From Choristoneura fumiferana (taxonomy: Eukaryota > Arthropoda > Insecta > Lepidoptera > Tortricidae): a DNA stretch of 64,000 nt. Both the position numbers and the translations under genes were made by a program. The notes beneath the pieces are model-generated. The model ran no database searches. It saw only the letters and a list, made by a program, of their open reading frames with translations, and was not told the DNA's origin. The stretch spans positions 19,461,627 to 19,525,626 of the forward strand of contig NC_133494.1 in assembly GCF_025370935.1 (NCBI RefSeq), in the 5' to 3' direction. Below, piece by piece: positions 42,053-52,099 of the stretch. Within the stretch, counting starts at the first letter, position 1. Every line of letters starts with the position of its first letter.

Positions 42053-45000
42053 ATGGGTACGTTGACCTCTTTGATAGCTTTATTTATTCATAAGCAGCTG
42101 TGTTTGTAAACAAATTCAAGGCTTCGATCTATCTATTTATGTCCCTCACATTGATACTAAAGCCTGTCTAATTTTACTGTTTGTAAATCAAAACCTCATC
42201 CCGTTTTTTTTTTCAAATTATTGACTAGTCTATAGAGCTATAAGGGCATCCTGATTTTCTGAGCGACCAGACCATTTTGTAAAAAGCTACCCGTAAATTC
42301 GTCAGGTTCGATATTTAAAATAAAAAAACTTCATATTAATGCATTTTTATTTCACGACTGCCAGTATTGTTTTTAAATAATATAAAATATTCAATACACA
42401 ACAGAAAAACTAGCAGCCAAATCGGCACGATCAAATTAAAAAAGCATATCTTATGTGACAGATCTCAAGATGAATTTTTCTCGACTTCATTTGTTCCCCG
42501 TAATCGAAATGGCCTTGTTTCGCCATATTGAGTCACACATTAGTCTGTCTGACCGATGCGATGTCACGCTACACCATTGCGTCATGGCATCATTGTCCCA
42601 TGCACCTTGACGATACGTGGATAATTTGATTAAAGTGCATATATACAGTATACAGAGCAGTCATAGTAATCCAATAAGTGAACCTAGTTCATTCTGACTT
42701 ATCTGGATGTCTATGTTGATTAAATTATCTAGGTACTTCTATTTAAACTAGTCCATCTGTATCTATAACAATCTGCTTATTTATGGTTGTTAGTTATTTA
42801 CGCTACTGGAGTACTCTCCATATACTTTTATACCACAAGACTGAATTTTCCGGGACAAGAATAAATAGAAGTTTTGGAAAAAAATGGTGCCCAATTAAAA
42901 TTGTTGAATTTGAAATAAGAGGGGAATATATATAATTAAATCTCTAATTCAATTTTAACTGTCATTTTAATATTCCTTTTGCTTTAAAACTTAATTATTA
43001 AGCTGTAATTTTGTAGCAATATACCATCGATATTATGTGCCGTAAGGCCGTAAGGCACATCTATAGATGCCAATGTAATATACAGACTATTTTCATTACT
43101 TTCGTATAGGGTATAAATTATCGAGAAATGTTATTTTAAAAAAAATCGTCACCCTGGTACCTACATTGGGTATATTTTACCGTTCCAAAATTTCCGGAAA
43201 TATCCGATTTTTAACATGTAATAGATAATAATACACTAAAGTTCGCCTTTGCCTTCTTATCTTATCATAAAAACGAAAATGTCTGTAGGTAGGTATAGAG
43301 CTGAGATAACCGTTTGAGTTTTCAAATATTTCCCATCCTTAAGAACGTGGATTCTCATTTTGGCTTTGAGCCAATTATTACTGACGTCAAATGATTTAAA
43401 TATGGAAGGGATTATAATCGTCTGGAAACGTGTCTGGAGCTATAACTACTTCCGATAATGTAAAATTCTAAGTAAATATAGTCATGTTCTACGCAAATAA
43501 GTATGTAAATACCCAAAATATGTGCAATGACGCCCTCGTAAGTTCATAATTCATAATGTTATTTCCCTTGTAGATATATACTCAAGGTTGAATGTATGTA
43601 CGTCATACAATTAAATACATAAGCGCAATACCTCTCGCTGTTAATCCCTATATTGAGGATATAAAATAATTAAACATACATAAATAGGAATGAACAACAT
43701 GTACCTACAAACCTTAAAATTAAATACAACACTAACATCATACATACATATTATCAAATCGTCAATTAGGGTCGCTTCCATCGACTCAGAACGGAGCGGA
43801 CACGTTCAGAATTTGACCAATCGCATTTGCGGAAACACCCCGCTGCCCTTGTAAGGCGAGATAAATTATTACAAAATTAACACGTATACTTAACAACGTA
43901 CAATTATCGTTTGCTGATAATGTCTCGTGAACTTCAAGTGATTGGTATTCTGGACTTCTCTGCTTCAATGAAAGTGCACCTTAATGTGTTTAACAATAAT
44001 TTTAAGAGTCTAATAGCGATCGAGCCAGTAAAGAAGACTTGTAACTTTTTAAAACTCCGTTTTTCACTGACAATTCCAATGAATTAAAAATATTTAAATC
44101 TTTTTCAGAAACGTTAAATTTAAAACCGTTAAGTCAGGATAAAGAGTGGTCTCCGGAAACGCATGTCGGCGTGGAGGCCACTGGAGTCGGCTCGTTGGAC
44201 CAGGGCCTCTTGGCGTCCACCTCCTCGGAGGAGCGCGCCATCCGCCGCGTCGTCGGCCGCTGGGGCGCTGAGTGGTTGAGCTGACTCGGCTCTGGCTCTA
44301 AATCCGCTGGCCTCAACTGGCCAGCTGACCACCCCCTGCCGCCACCGCGATGGGGGGCCCCCCGCCCGACTCTGCAGCTCACCCTCCACCAATACGAGGA
44401 CTTGGTCGCAAGAGCCGAGGCGATCATAAGCCGCATCGTCGTCTCAGAAAACTATGACTCCGTCAACAACTTCTTAACTCTCTACGACTCTTACATGGCC
44501 GCTCCCGACCAGTATCTTGAAGAGTTCTTCCCGAAGTACAATCCTCCGATCAGAGCCCATAAACACACCTGTGTTGGACTCGGATTAGAAGTCATCAAAC
44601 GCCTTAAAGTCTTAGAAAAAGACTTCCCTGGTATCACCAAGGCCATGATCCTGGTATCTTGCGATGAGAACATAGAAGATTTAGTTGACTATACCACCTC
44701 ATTCCCTGGGCCTCAAGGGTTCCTGATTGAAACCGAGAAGGACCACGTGTTGGTCGCTATTCAGGTCAAAATCGACGGAAGGTCGGGAGTGTTCTTGTCT
44801 GATTTGGGATACCATATTTCCCGGGTCGTCACCGCTATGGTCGATCGTTGCTACCCACACACTGGTAAGTTTAACAATTTACAAATAAAGCTCACATTCA
44901 TACACAACTCTAGCATTGAGTAAATATTAATTTAAATATAGATCTCTAATTATTATCACATAAGCATTTGATTGTCCTATTTGTCCTACTCCTTCAACTA

Positions 45001-47197
45001 TCCATATTTTTCAGCCATCTTGATCGATCCTAATTTAAATTTCACGTGTACTTAACAACTTCATCTTTCAGGCTGGTTCACGCAGAGCGACGAGCCTCAC
45101 TGCCGCAAGGATTACAACTATCAGATAAATCTCCAGAACACCAACTACCTGGAGTGGCACGAGCGTGAGACCAGGACCGGGAAGACCAAGGAAAGGCTCT
45201 CATTGATGTACGTTGCTCGCCCTTACCTGACTGCTGTCGAAGTCACCGAGAAGAGAAACTTGATCTGGGATCTAAGGTGAGAATGTAATGCATGAAATGT
45301 AAACTTTTTTTGTAACTTTGTCATAACTTCACATGGTACATAGCGCTCTATGATTTTAGTTCATTTTTTTCATTCATAATCAATTGAACAAATACTGGGC
45401 AAAAGCCTCCCCTTTCCTCCGCCACTTCCCCATCCCATGCACCTGCCAATAGAGCTGAAAAAGCGCTCGTCCCGCCATCTTCTCTGGGGTCTGCCTCTGC
45501 TCCAAACATATTTTTAGAAAATGATTAAATACTGTTCTTTCAACATTGAGCTACTACTTAGGCATCTATTCAAAGAACGCCTTCTAAAGTGTCATATTGT
45601 ACAATTTCAGGAGTCTTCTGGCCAGGGACCCCAAGGGCCATCTGACGGCTGGTATCTACTTCCCTCTGAAGCCTAAGACCCAGGAATTCACCATATTCTT
45701 CGACAGCAACAACGGCAAGCAGAGGAAGAAGCTTAAGTTCCAGACCTTTTTGGAGCTGCAAAAGGTAAAAGCAATTTAAAATAAAATTATGTAGATGCTT
45801 TAACTTTGAAAGACATTCAAGTCAAGTAAAAGACGTTAGACCACTAGGTATGTGCCATACCTACTCAGAAATTATCATTAATGGCAATGAACTAATCCAG
45901 ACTATCTACTTCATTTTCAAATGTTTTATAAACTTCGTCGTTACCCTTTGCCTTCTTGAAACGAAACATTGAGAATTTGATGAAATATTTTCTAGTAAAA
46001 GTTATCCAAAAATTATATTATAACTTCTCCGAAATAAATTATTCATTCATACAACTAAAATATCTCTAGTAAAACCATTTTCTACCTATCGTTTTTGGGA
46101 GATGGCCAATATGAATGGAATGCGAAATATCCTAATTGATGGCTTGACGTCACCTCATACCGTATTGAATAGAATATATATAAACTGCCTGTATGTTTCT
46201 CAAATAGTGCTAAATTTCACTCTTAACTTTAATAGAAATGTCGAAAATAATTTGGTCATCATTCTCTATTTAACCCTTCACCCAAGTTACTGATTGAAGA
46301 ATTTTACTTAGCAGGTTAAATTTTAAATCGTGATGACTATATCATCATCATCTTTCACAAGGAAATTTCCAAAGTTCCACAGTACTAGTTCAAAATGTTA
46401 TCAAGCTACAGTTTCCAGAATTGCCTTTTGTTATCAATATTGTGTCTTTCAAGTTAATGCAGCGCAATAACCTTTTGACTTCTTACAAATTCAGACACTG
46501 CTATACCTCTGATGATGATGATAGTACAAACGTTGAAATATAATATTTGATGGTATTTTACTAATCCTTCTATTGCTAATGAAATAAAGTTAAATTAAAA
46601 TAGCAATTACAGCCCACCAAAGGTAGTTCAATATTACCGGACAACCACTGAAGAACTGCGTAATAGATAAGGTAATCATTATGAATTGTGCAACCGTCCT
46701 ATGGATGTCGATTCAAATGATACGCTAGATTTAGAATACCTATGGATATTCGTAAATATAAAACACATGGAGCAGATAACTGTGATACTAGCTAAAGAGA
46801 GACATCATATCTATCAAATAAAATAACAAGTTGAAACTCATCAAATAGTGGTGAAATAGGCCATATGTGTATTAAAAACAACTACCATAATTCCCCCCGG
46901 GACTCCACGAATCGCTCGTCTACTGAAGACTTTGTGCTATCGAAGAATTGTTTTTAATTCAAGGATAGGAACCATTATTATATTATTTAACACACTATAA
47001 ATGTTAATTTCAATTGTTCACAGATACCAGATGAGGTAGTAGAAGAAGTAGACCAGTGCAATGAACAACTCCGTCTCAAGGATGGCGAGCTCCTCTCGAT
47101 CCTGAAGCGCCTGGCAACCATCGTCGCCGATGAAGAGTACATGGCTGAATTATTAGCTATCAATAATAAAGTTGTCCAACTGTCCGCTGGTCATTAA
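42053..47197 (+). CDS. Conserved-looking protein with NAT/transglutaminase-like Cys-His-Asp motifs, gene E
   Basis: Exons 42053-42056, 44109-44864, 45072-45276, 45611-45764 and 47024-47197 fit by phase and total 431 codons including the stop. Donors are GTACGT, GTAAGT, GTGAGA and GTAAAA; acceptors end TTTCAG, TTTCAG, TTTCAG and TTCACAG. One in-frame TGA interrupts codon 60 (44282-44284); coding resumes in the same frame. Numbering through it, RAHKHTCVGLGLEV places C156, EKDHVLVAIQV places H214, and KIDGRSGVFLSDLGYH places D233. The last two resemble the His and Asp motifs of arylamine N-acetyltransferases (H, then IDG, then D-x-G-F/Y) with similar spacing. The C-terminal part has EWHERE, a basic stretch and a heptad-like leucine-rich end (about 375-430). 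No signal peptide is evident, so it is probably cytosolic. I do not know the family by name. The catalytic reading is inference. The TGA could mean readthrough, a missed intron, a nonsense allele or an assembly error. Confidence 0.85.
42057..44108 (+). other. Intron 1 of gene E
   Basis: The 2-kb intron after a first exon with four coding bases (ATG plus G). AT-rich; I see no mobile element or conserved exon in it. Confidence 0.6.
45380..45535. repeat. LINE-like fragment in intron 3 of gene E
   Basis: ACTGGGCAAAAGCCTCCCCT, with CGCTCGTCCCGCCATCTTCT and GGGGTCTGCCTCTGCTCC, resembles a frequent lepidopteran LINE segment. It almost fills the 334-base intron, so the intron may have grown by this insertion. 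Confidence 0.4.
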
Positions 47198-47589
47198 ACA
47201 CCACGACAAAGAACATCAGCTTGTAAGAAATGATCTGAAAACCAATGGCGATCAAGATGATTCTAATGGAATAGATCAAAAATTAGATGATCAAGACTTG
47301 GACATTTCTTAGCATCTTCAATTACTTCATCAATGATTTCTTCGCCAATACACCAGTGGCCTTCTACTGCCTGTGGACTTCGATACATTAGTCTGCTTGT
47401 GTCAAGACTTAATTCACCTAGGAGCGTCAAAGAGAGATTTTTAATACTTTATTCTACTTCTTATTTCCTTTTAGTGTTTTATCTTCATTAGTTTCATGCA
47501 ATTCTGTTTCATTTAGATTTCATCTTAGCGGTTTTGTAGTGTCACTTAGTTTAGTACTGAGACGTGTAAAACGAATACGGCTTATGGAA

Positions 47590-47595
47590 AATAAA
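47590..47595 (+). terminator. Polyadenylation signal of gene E
   Basis: AATAAA lies 393 bases after the gene E stop and is followed by a T- and TG-rich stretch (TTTTGTTTGCTTTGTGTGTT), a good downstream element. Confidence 0.55.
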
Positions 47596-47639
47596 AGTTT
47601 AAAAAATGAAATTTTGTTTGCTTTGTGTGTTTTGTTTAT

Positions 47640-48225
47640 TTACTTGCTTGACCTTATTTTTTATACAACTTTATCAAGAAGCTGTGGCCTGCATCTTCGT
47701 CTTCGTCCCGCAGGAACTCCGGATTTTCCCGGAATGAATAGTAGATTGCTCAACGAGGGAGGAAAGGCACCTATATCACACGAGATACTTTGACTTTGGA
47801 ATCTGTACCCCACAACAGCACTTGTATAAGATTGTTGCTAAAATGATACGCTGCTGCAGCCACAGACTGCCAAACCGCACGCTGCAAAAATGTTAAACTG
47901 CCAACTTAACAAATTATTTAATTTATATGGTATTTATGTATGTAAACCGATAAAATTTGGACTAAATACATAAGTAGCTGCCAACATAATAAACAAATAT
48001 TTGTCATATCGTTACTGGTAAGTAAAAGTCAATTAAAAACAAAATTTACCATTGAAATTTTTTGTCATTTTGATGTTTCCCGCTCGTTTATTCTTGTTTG
48101 CCTTCTATTTACCATTTATATCTTGTCTTTAGTATTTTTTTTAAGTTTGCGGCTACTTTTTTAGACTAATTTTGTATTTTATTGAATAAATACCTAGTCG
48201 TAGAAATAGTATTGTGTACATAAGT
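47640..48225. other. Intergenic after gene E
   Basis: The stretch 47685-47800 (CCCGCAGGAACTCCGGATTT, ATATCACACGAGATACTTTG) has a relative near 52655-52715 (AATATCACGCGAGATAACTT) and looks like an old repeat. The rest is AT-rich without motifs. Confidence 0.4.
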
Positions 48226-48231
48226 AACAAA

Positions 48232-48840
48232 AAAAAAACGGCCAAGAGCGTGTCGGACACGCCTAAGATAGGGTTCCGTAGCCATTACGAAAAAAAATCA
48301 AGTAATATTATATGCGTTATAACACAATTAAAACACTTACTAGTCTTAAAATCTATTACCAGAAAAAGAGCGTATCTTCACGGCACTTGCGTCCTATTGT
48401 CGAGAAGCACAGTTTTTCGGCAATAACTCAAAAACGGTATATCCGATCATGTTAAAACCAATTTTCGTTGAAAGTATTTATTAAGCGTTACCTTTCCATA
48501 TTTTTTGCATATTTTTTGGACAAACAGTTTACAAGATGAGGGGGACACAATTTTTGCTACTTTGGGAGCAATTATTTCCGGAAATCTTCACTTAATCAAA
48601 AAAGTTTTTGAGAAACCTTACTATCTTTTCAAAAGAGCTGTCGAACTATGTGCCAAACGTTGATGAAAGTTAAAAAAAAAAATCAATTTCTGTTACGTGT
48701 ATACATGGAATGCCCCTCCTAGAAATATTTATTTTTTTAATTTATACATCTTGTAGTTTTCGAGTAAAAAGCCTGTGACATATGGACGGACGGACAGACA
48801 GACAGACAGACGGACTTGACGTAACTATAAGGGTTCCGTA
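48232..48840 (+). repeat. GGGTTCCGTA-family repeat, full-length
   Basis: It starts CGGCCAAGAGCGTGTCGGAC, ACGCCTAAGATAGGGTTCCG, and ends CTATAAGGGTTCCGTATG after a GACAGACAGACAGACGGAC run. It has no long open frame. The left part is duplicated in reverse at 37940-38110. A (GTAT)n run and a TTTATTGTACAT stretch follow at 48837-48930, probably another LINE 3' end on the minus strand. Confidence 0.7.
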
Positions 48841-48844
48841 TGTA

Positions 48845-49424
48845 TGTATGTATGTAAATACTTTATTGTACATAAACACACAAAAATAATACAAAAAGAT
48901 AACAACAAAACAAAAGAGTACAAAGGCCATTCCGTTTTGCCATTTTGGATCAGAAATCCTAAAAAGCTTGTGGCGTATTCGTCTTACGATGTTCGATCCG
49001 CTCACATCGTAACCCACGCCACTCACCTTTTTTGAACCGTCATATAAAACTGCTGCATAAAATACTATTATGTACCTGGTATGAATTATAGTTATTTTTC
49101 TATTCCATTATATGTATAAGGAACCTATGAAAGTCATAATACTTTACTCTGATTTCATTTTAAGGAAAAATAACACAAGGCCTATTATACAAAGGTCAGA
49201 CCCGTCGGGTTCCTTGAACTTGAGTCTGAGAGTGTACACCTAGCATTTCTTGGAAAGCTTTGAAAAGCTTTTGAGAACTTAATTAATGTTTAGTAAGGCT
49301 TTTCTTGTTAAAAGTTCAATAAATTTACTTCGAAACCAAGGCTTTTTTGTACTTACAATGAAATGTTAACCGTTAATAACGATAATAGTCATATAGAGCG
49401 TGGATGAAAATTCTGTCTTTAACC
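48845..49424. other. Repeat tail and unassigned AT-rich DNA
   Basis: The (GTAT)n run and TTTATTGTACATAAACACAC look like the poly-A side of a minus-strand LINE. CGGAATGGCCTTTGTACTC is visible in reverse at 48917-48935. Beyond about 49030 nothing is recognised. Confidence 0.35.
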
Positions 49425-49660
49425 CCCGAATTCCGACACAAAAAGAGGGGTGTTATGAGTTTGACCGCTGTGCGTCTGCTGTCACATCATGACTCCTAAA
49501 ACGATGAATCGATTATAGTTTAATTTAGTTAAATGGTTCCTATCTCAGCTAAGTGTTAGAGGTATCTATTTAAATATTCAAGCGGTTCCACCGTTTTTGT
49601 GATATCAAAATTTAAAATGACCGTGTCGAGGGATTTTCAAGTTTTCTAAGTTGGTCTATA
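49425..49660 (+). repeat. Window-start repeat family, diverged copy
   Basis: AACCCCCGAATTCC, AAAAAGAGGGGTGTTATGAG and TTTGACC open it, and AATTTAAAATGACCGTGTCG closes it, as in the copies at 21905-22120 and 1-260. It is followed directly by a Helitron-like 3' end. Confidence 0.55.
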
Positions 49661-49671
49661 TTATGAAATAA

Positions 49672-49750
49672 CTAGCTGTTTCCCGCGACTCCGTCCGCGT
49701 AGTAAGTATTCGTTTATCGCTATTCCGCTGAACTATGCAATTTTTCGGAG
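49672..49750 (-). mobile_element. Helitron-like 3' end fragment
   Basis: CTAGCTGTTTCCCGCGACTC and CGTCCGCGTAGTAAGTATTC are the reverse complement of the 3' end at 21400-21459. The 5' part is missing. Confidence 0.5.
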
Positions 49751-49754
49751 TAAA

Positions 49755-50620
49755 TGTTAGATGAAAAATAATTATGTCAGTCAAACAGTATACGATATAA
49801 GTTTGTATAAAATAAAATTAGGTCATTTAAAATTAGGCGAAACAAAATTACTATTTAAAGTAAGTTGTATACAAAATGACTTTCACTAAAAATAAAATTA
49901 GGTAAAATGAGCCAGGTAAAGTAAGTAATATTAGTTTATCTAAAATTAGCCAAACTGAAAATAGGCAAAAAGTTTTTAGGCAAAACAAGCCACACGGAAA
50001 ACGAACTAGTTTGATTGCAGTGGTGACTCGAGCACCGCAATGCTTGCGCAATTTTCTTATTGATCTAAGCTGGGCTACTTAAAACGATTTTGGGGGGGGG
50101 GGGGTCGACTATGTTTGTTTGTTTGTACTCTTTATTGTACAAAAAGGAAATACAAAATGTTACCTACAAAATAGTGCTAAGTACAATGACGGACTTATCC
50201 CTGAAGGGATCTCTGCCAGTCAATCTTTGAGTGGTGCAAATGTGTATTAATTTATGCTTTACATTCTTACGTAATAAGATTAACCAGAGGATCGGCGGAT
50301 TCTTATTTTTTCTTACAAAAGTATGGGAGGGAGTCAAAATGTGGCAAATATTGTCTTACGTAATAAATGAATGCAACGTACTTAGAAAGTTAAAATAATA
50401 ACTACAAGTACTACAACTACAGGTGCGTAATTATACAATCATAACAAAAGGAACAATTACTTAGATCACAAATGCGTCACCCTGCAGCTGACGAGTTGAG
50501 TTAACGAACAAAGCGTTGGCGTCATAGCGTTCAGTAACATGCATTTCTAAAACAATCAAGTTACATGAAGAAAATATGTTATTTGCTATAAAAATAGATA
50601 TTATTCTCGTGCGTAAGCAG
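49755..50620. other. Unassigned, with short tandem AAAATTAGG-like motif and LINE tail
   Basis: From 49808 to 49985 a loose motif of the type AAAATTAGGNNAAA recurs about seven times. A run of eleven or twelve G lies at 50092-50104. From 50108 (GTTTGTTTGTACTCTTTATT) to 50235 is a LINE 3' UTR-like piece on the minus strand that also occurs at 22765-22815. Confidence 0.4.
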
Positions 50621-50624
50621 GGTG

Positions 50625-50965
50625 GGAAACAATAACGTACAACTCGGAATGTACGACGTGATAATCCGAAGCATTATTGCTTCCGATTATCATGCCGTAC
50701 ATTATCATGGTCGCGCATTATCAGGGCGTACAAAATATTGCGCGCGCTGTAATGTACGTAGTGATAATGTACGACGTGATAATCTGAATCCAATCGATTC
50801 GAATGAATAGACATTTTTCGCCGCGGATCGAGCGAGCGCAGCGAGCGAGATCGATATAGTCGGAGCAGATCCAACCCGGCCGGGTTAGGTTGAAGGGCGA
50901 GCACATAAGCACGGATTATCAGGCCGTGCATTATTAAGCGTGCATTAACAAGTCGTACATTAACT
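50625..50965. repeat. Cluster of direct and inverted TGTACG-CGTGATAAT motifs
   Basis: AATGTACGACGTGATAATC occurs at 50648 and 50766. Complementary or related forms (GATTATCATGCCGTACATTA, TATCAGGGCGTAC, ATTATCAGGCCGTGCATTA) lie between and after. The centre has GAGCGAGCGCAGCGAGCGAG and GGCCGGGTTAGGTTGAAGGG. It is probably a complex fold-back repeat of unknown class. Confidence 0.55.
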
Positions 50966-51059
50966 ACACCCAGCAGGGTTACAATAAATTTGTATATTGG
51001 ACGGCCATCATCATCAGAAGAACAATCAAGGGGTTTTGTATTGGACGATCATATCACCA

Positions 51060-51190
51060 TCAGCCGGAATTTCCGGAACGCGTCCACTGTTGAGCGAAGG
51101 TCTCCCCCTTAGAACTCGCCACTTCCTAACCGGTTGCACGTGACACGTGTCACGTGACTCTCGCGATGTCGTCAGTCCACCTAGTGGGAG
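51060..51190. repeat. LINE-derived fragment
   Basis: GGAACGCGTCCACTGTTGAG, CCGGTTGCACGTGACACGTG and GACTCTCGCGATGTCGTCAG match in style and partly in sequence the piece at 37560-37785 (CCGGTTGCACATGG, CTCTCGCGATAACCTCAGTC). Confidence 0.45.
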
Positions 51191-51854
51191 GCAGCAAACA
51201 GTACAGAAAACATGCAGAGTACCTAGATATAGAGATAAACTTTCAAGGTAAGCAAAAGGTATCCAGGCTGGCTTCTTCGTTAAGTGGGCCAATCAACTAT
51301 TTTACCCACACTTCGGGCGTCTCCTGCGTTACCAAAATTGTCTCTGGCGTTACCAAAAAAATCGTACTTACTTTCAACAAGATATTTCAAGGTTTAATAG
51401 GTTAAACAAACGTAGGATGGCATGTATTCATGTACACCATCTATTAAATTACAGAAAAAACATGTTTACTTACAAAAATCTGCAATTGTTTGAAAAATGT
51501 CGCGGGCAGACTAGTGTGGGTAAAAAAGTTGATTGGCCCAAGTACTTAATTTACATCGTTCTAAAAGCCATGTCACAAGTAATAGCTGCACCCGTCACGA
51601 CACCCACTGGGAGACTCACCCCTGTACATCCCACGCCGCCCACGCTTGGGCGTCTACCCACAGCTATTGCGGCTTCGTAGAAAAGATGGGCAGATAGTGG
51701 GCGGTTTTTATTGGGTAAATGTGATATTAGAGTATGAGGTGACATACGGTAATTAATTAAAAGCGCCAACTACATTTTTTTTTAAATTAGCTGTTGCCGC
51801 CTTTTCATCCTTTAAAGATTTCGGTTATTCCGCTCTCGAAAACTAGGAATAGGT

Positions 51855-52027
51855 TCCATCAGCCAAATATGAGGTCTACCACCCTAAAGTTGATAATCGT
51901 TTGCATGTCATAAAACAATAATGCCAATAGACGTGTCTGTCAACTTGAAAGTTCGACTTTAGCGACATATTTATTTGATAGGAACTTGTTTAAAAATTGA
52001 TAGACCACTTATTTGGCTGATGGTACC
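51855..52027. mobile_element. MITE with ATCAGCCAAATA ends, copy 2
   Basis: CCATCAGCCAAATATGAGGT at the left and ACTTATTTGGCTGATGGTAC at the right. The interior matches 20572-20749 read in reverse (CTAAAGTTGATAATCGTTTG, GACGTGTCTGTCAACTTGAA). A Helitron-family fragment (CCGGGATAAAAACTATCCTA) follows at 52036. Confidence 0.75.
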
Positions 52028-52099
52028 TACTCTTTCCGGGATAAAAACTATCCTATGCCCTTCTTAAGGTCTCAAACTATTTTCATACCATACTATTTA

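Noticed and set aside
41824..42093. 89-codon frame at the gene E promoter
   Set aside because: It runs through the TATA box and across the exon 1 donor; the region is promoter and 5' UTR.
44282..44284. Selenocysteine at the gene E TGA
   Set aside because: As far as I know, Lepidoptera studied so far have lost selenoproteins. No SECIS-like hairpin was noticed in the 3' region, though it was not searched by computation.
44129..44436. Minus-strand frames opposite the GC-rich part of gene E exon
   Set aside because: Open only because of high GC; no motifs, and the plus strand has consistent splice phases and coding bias.
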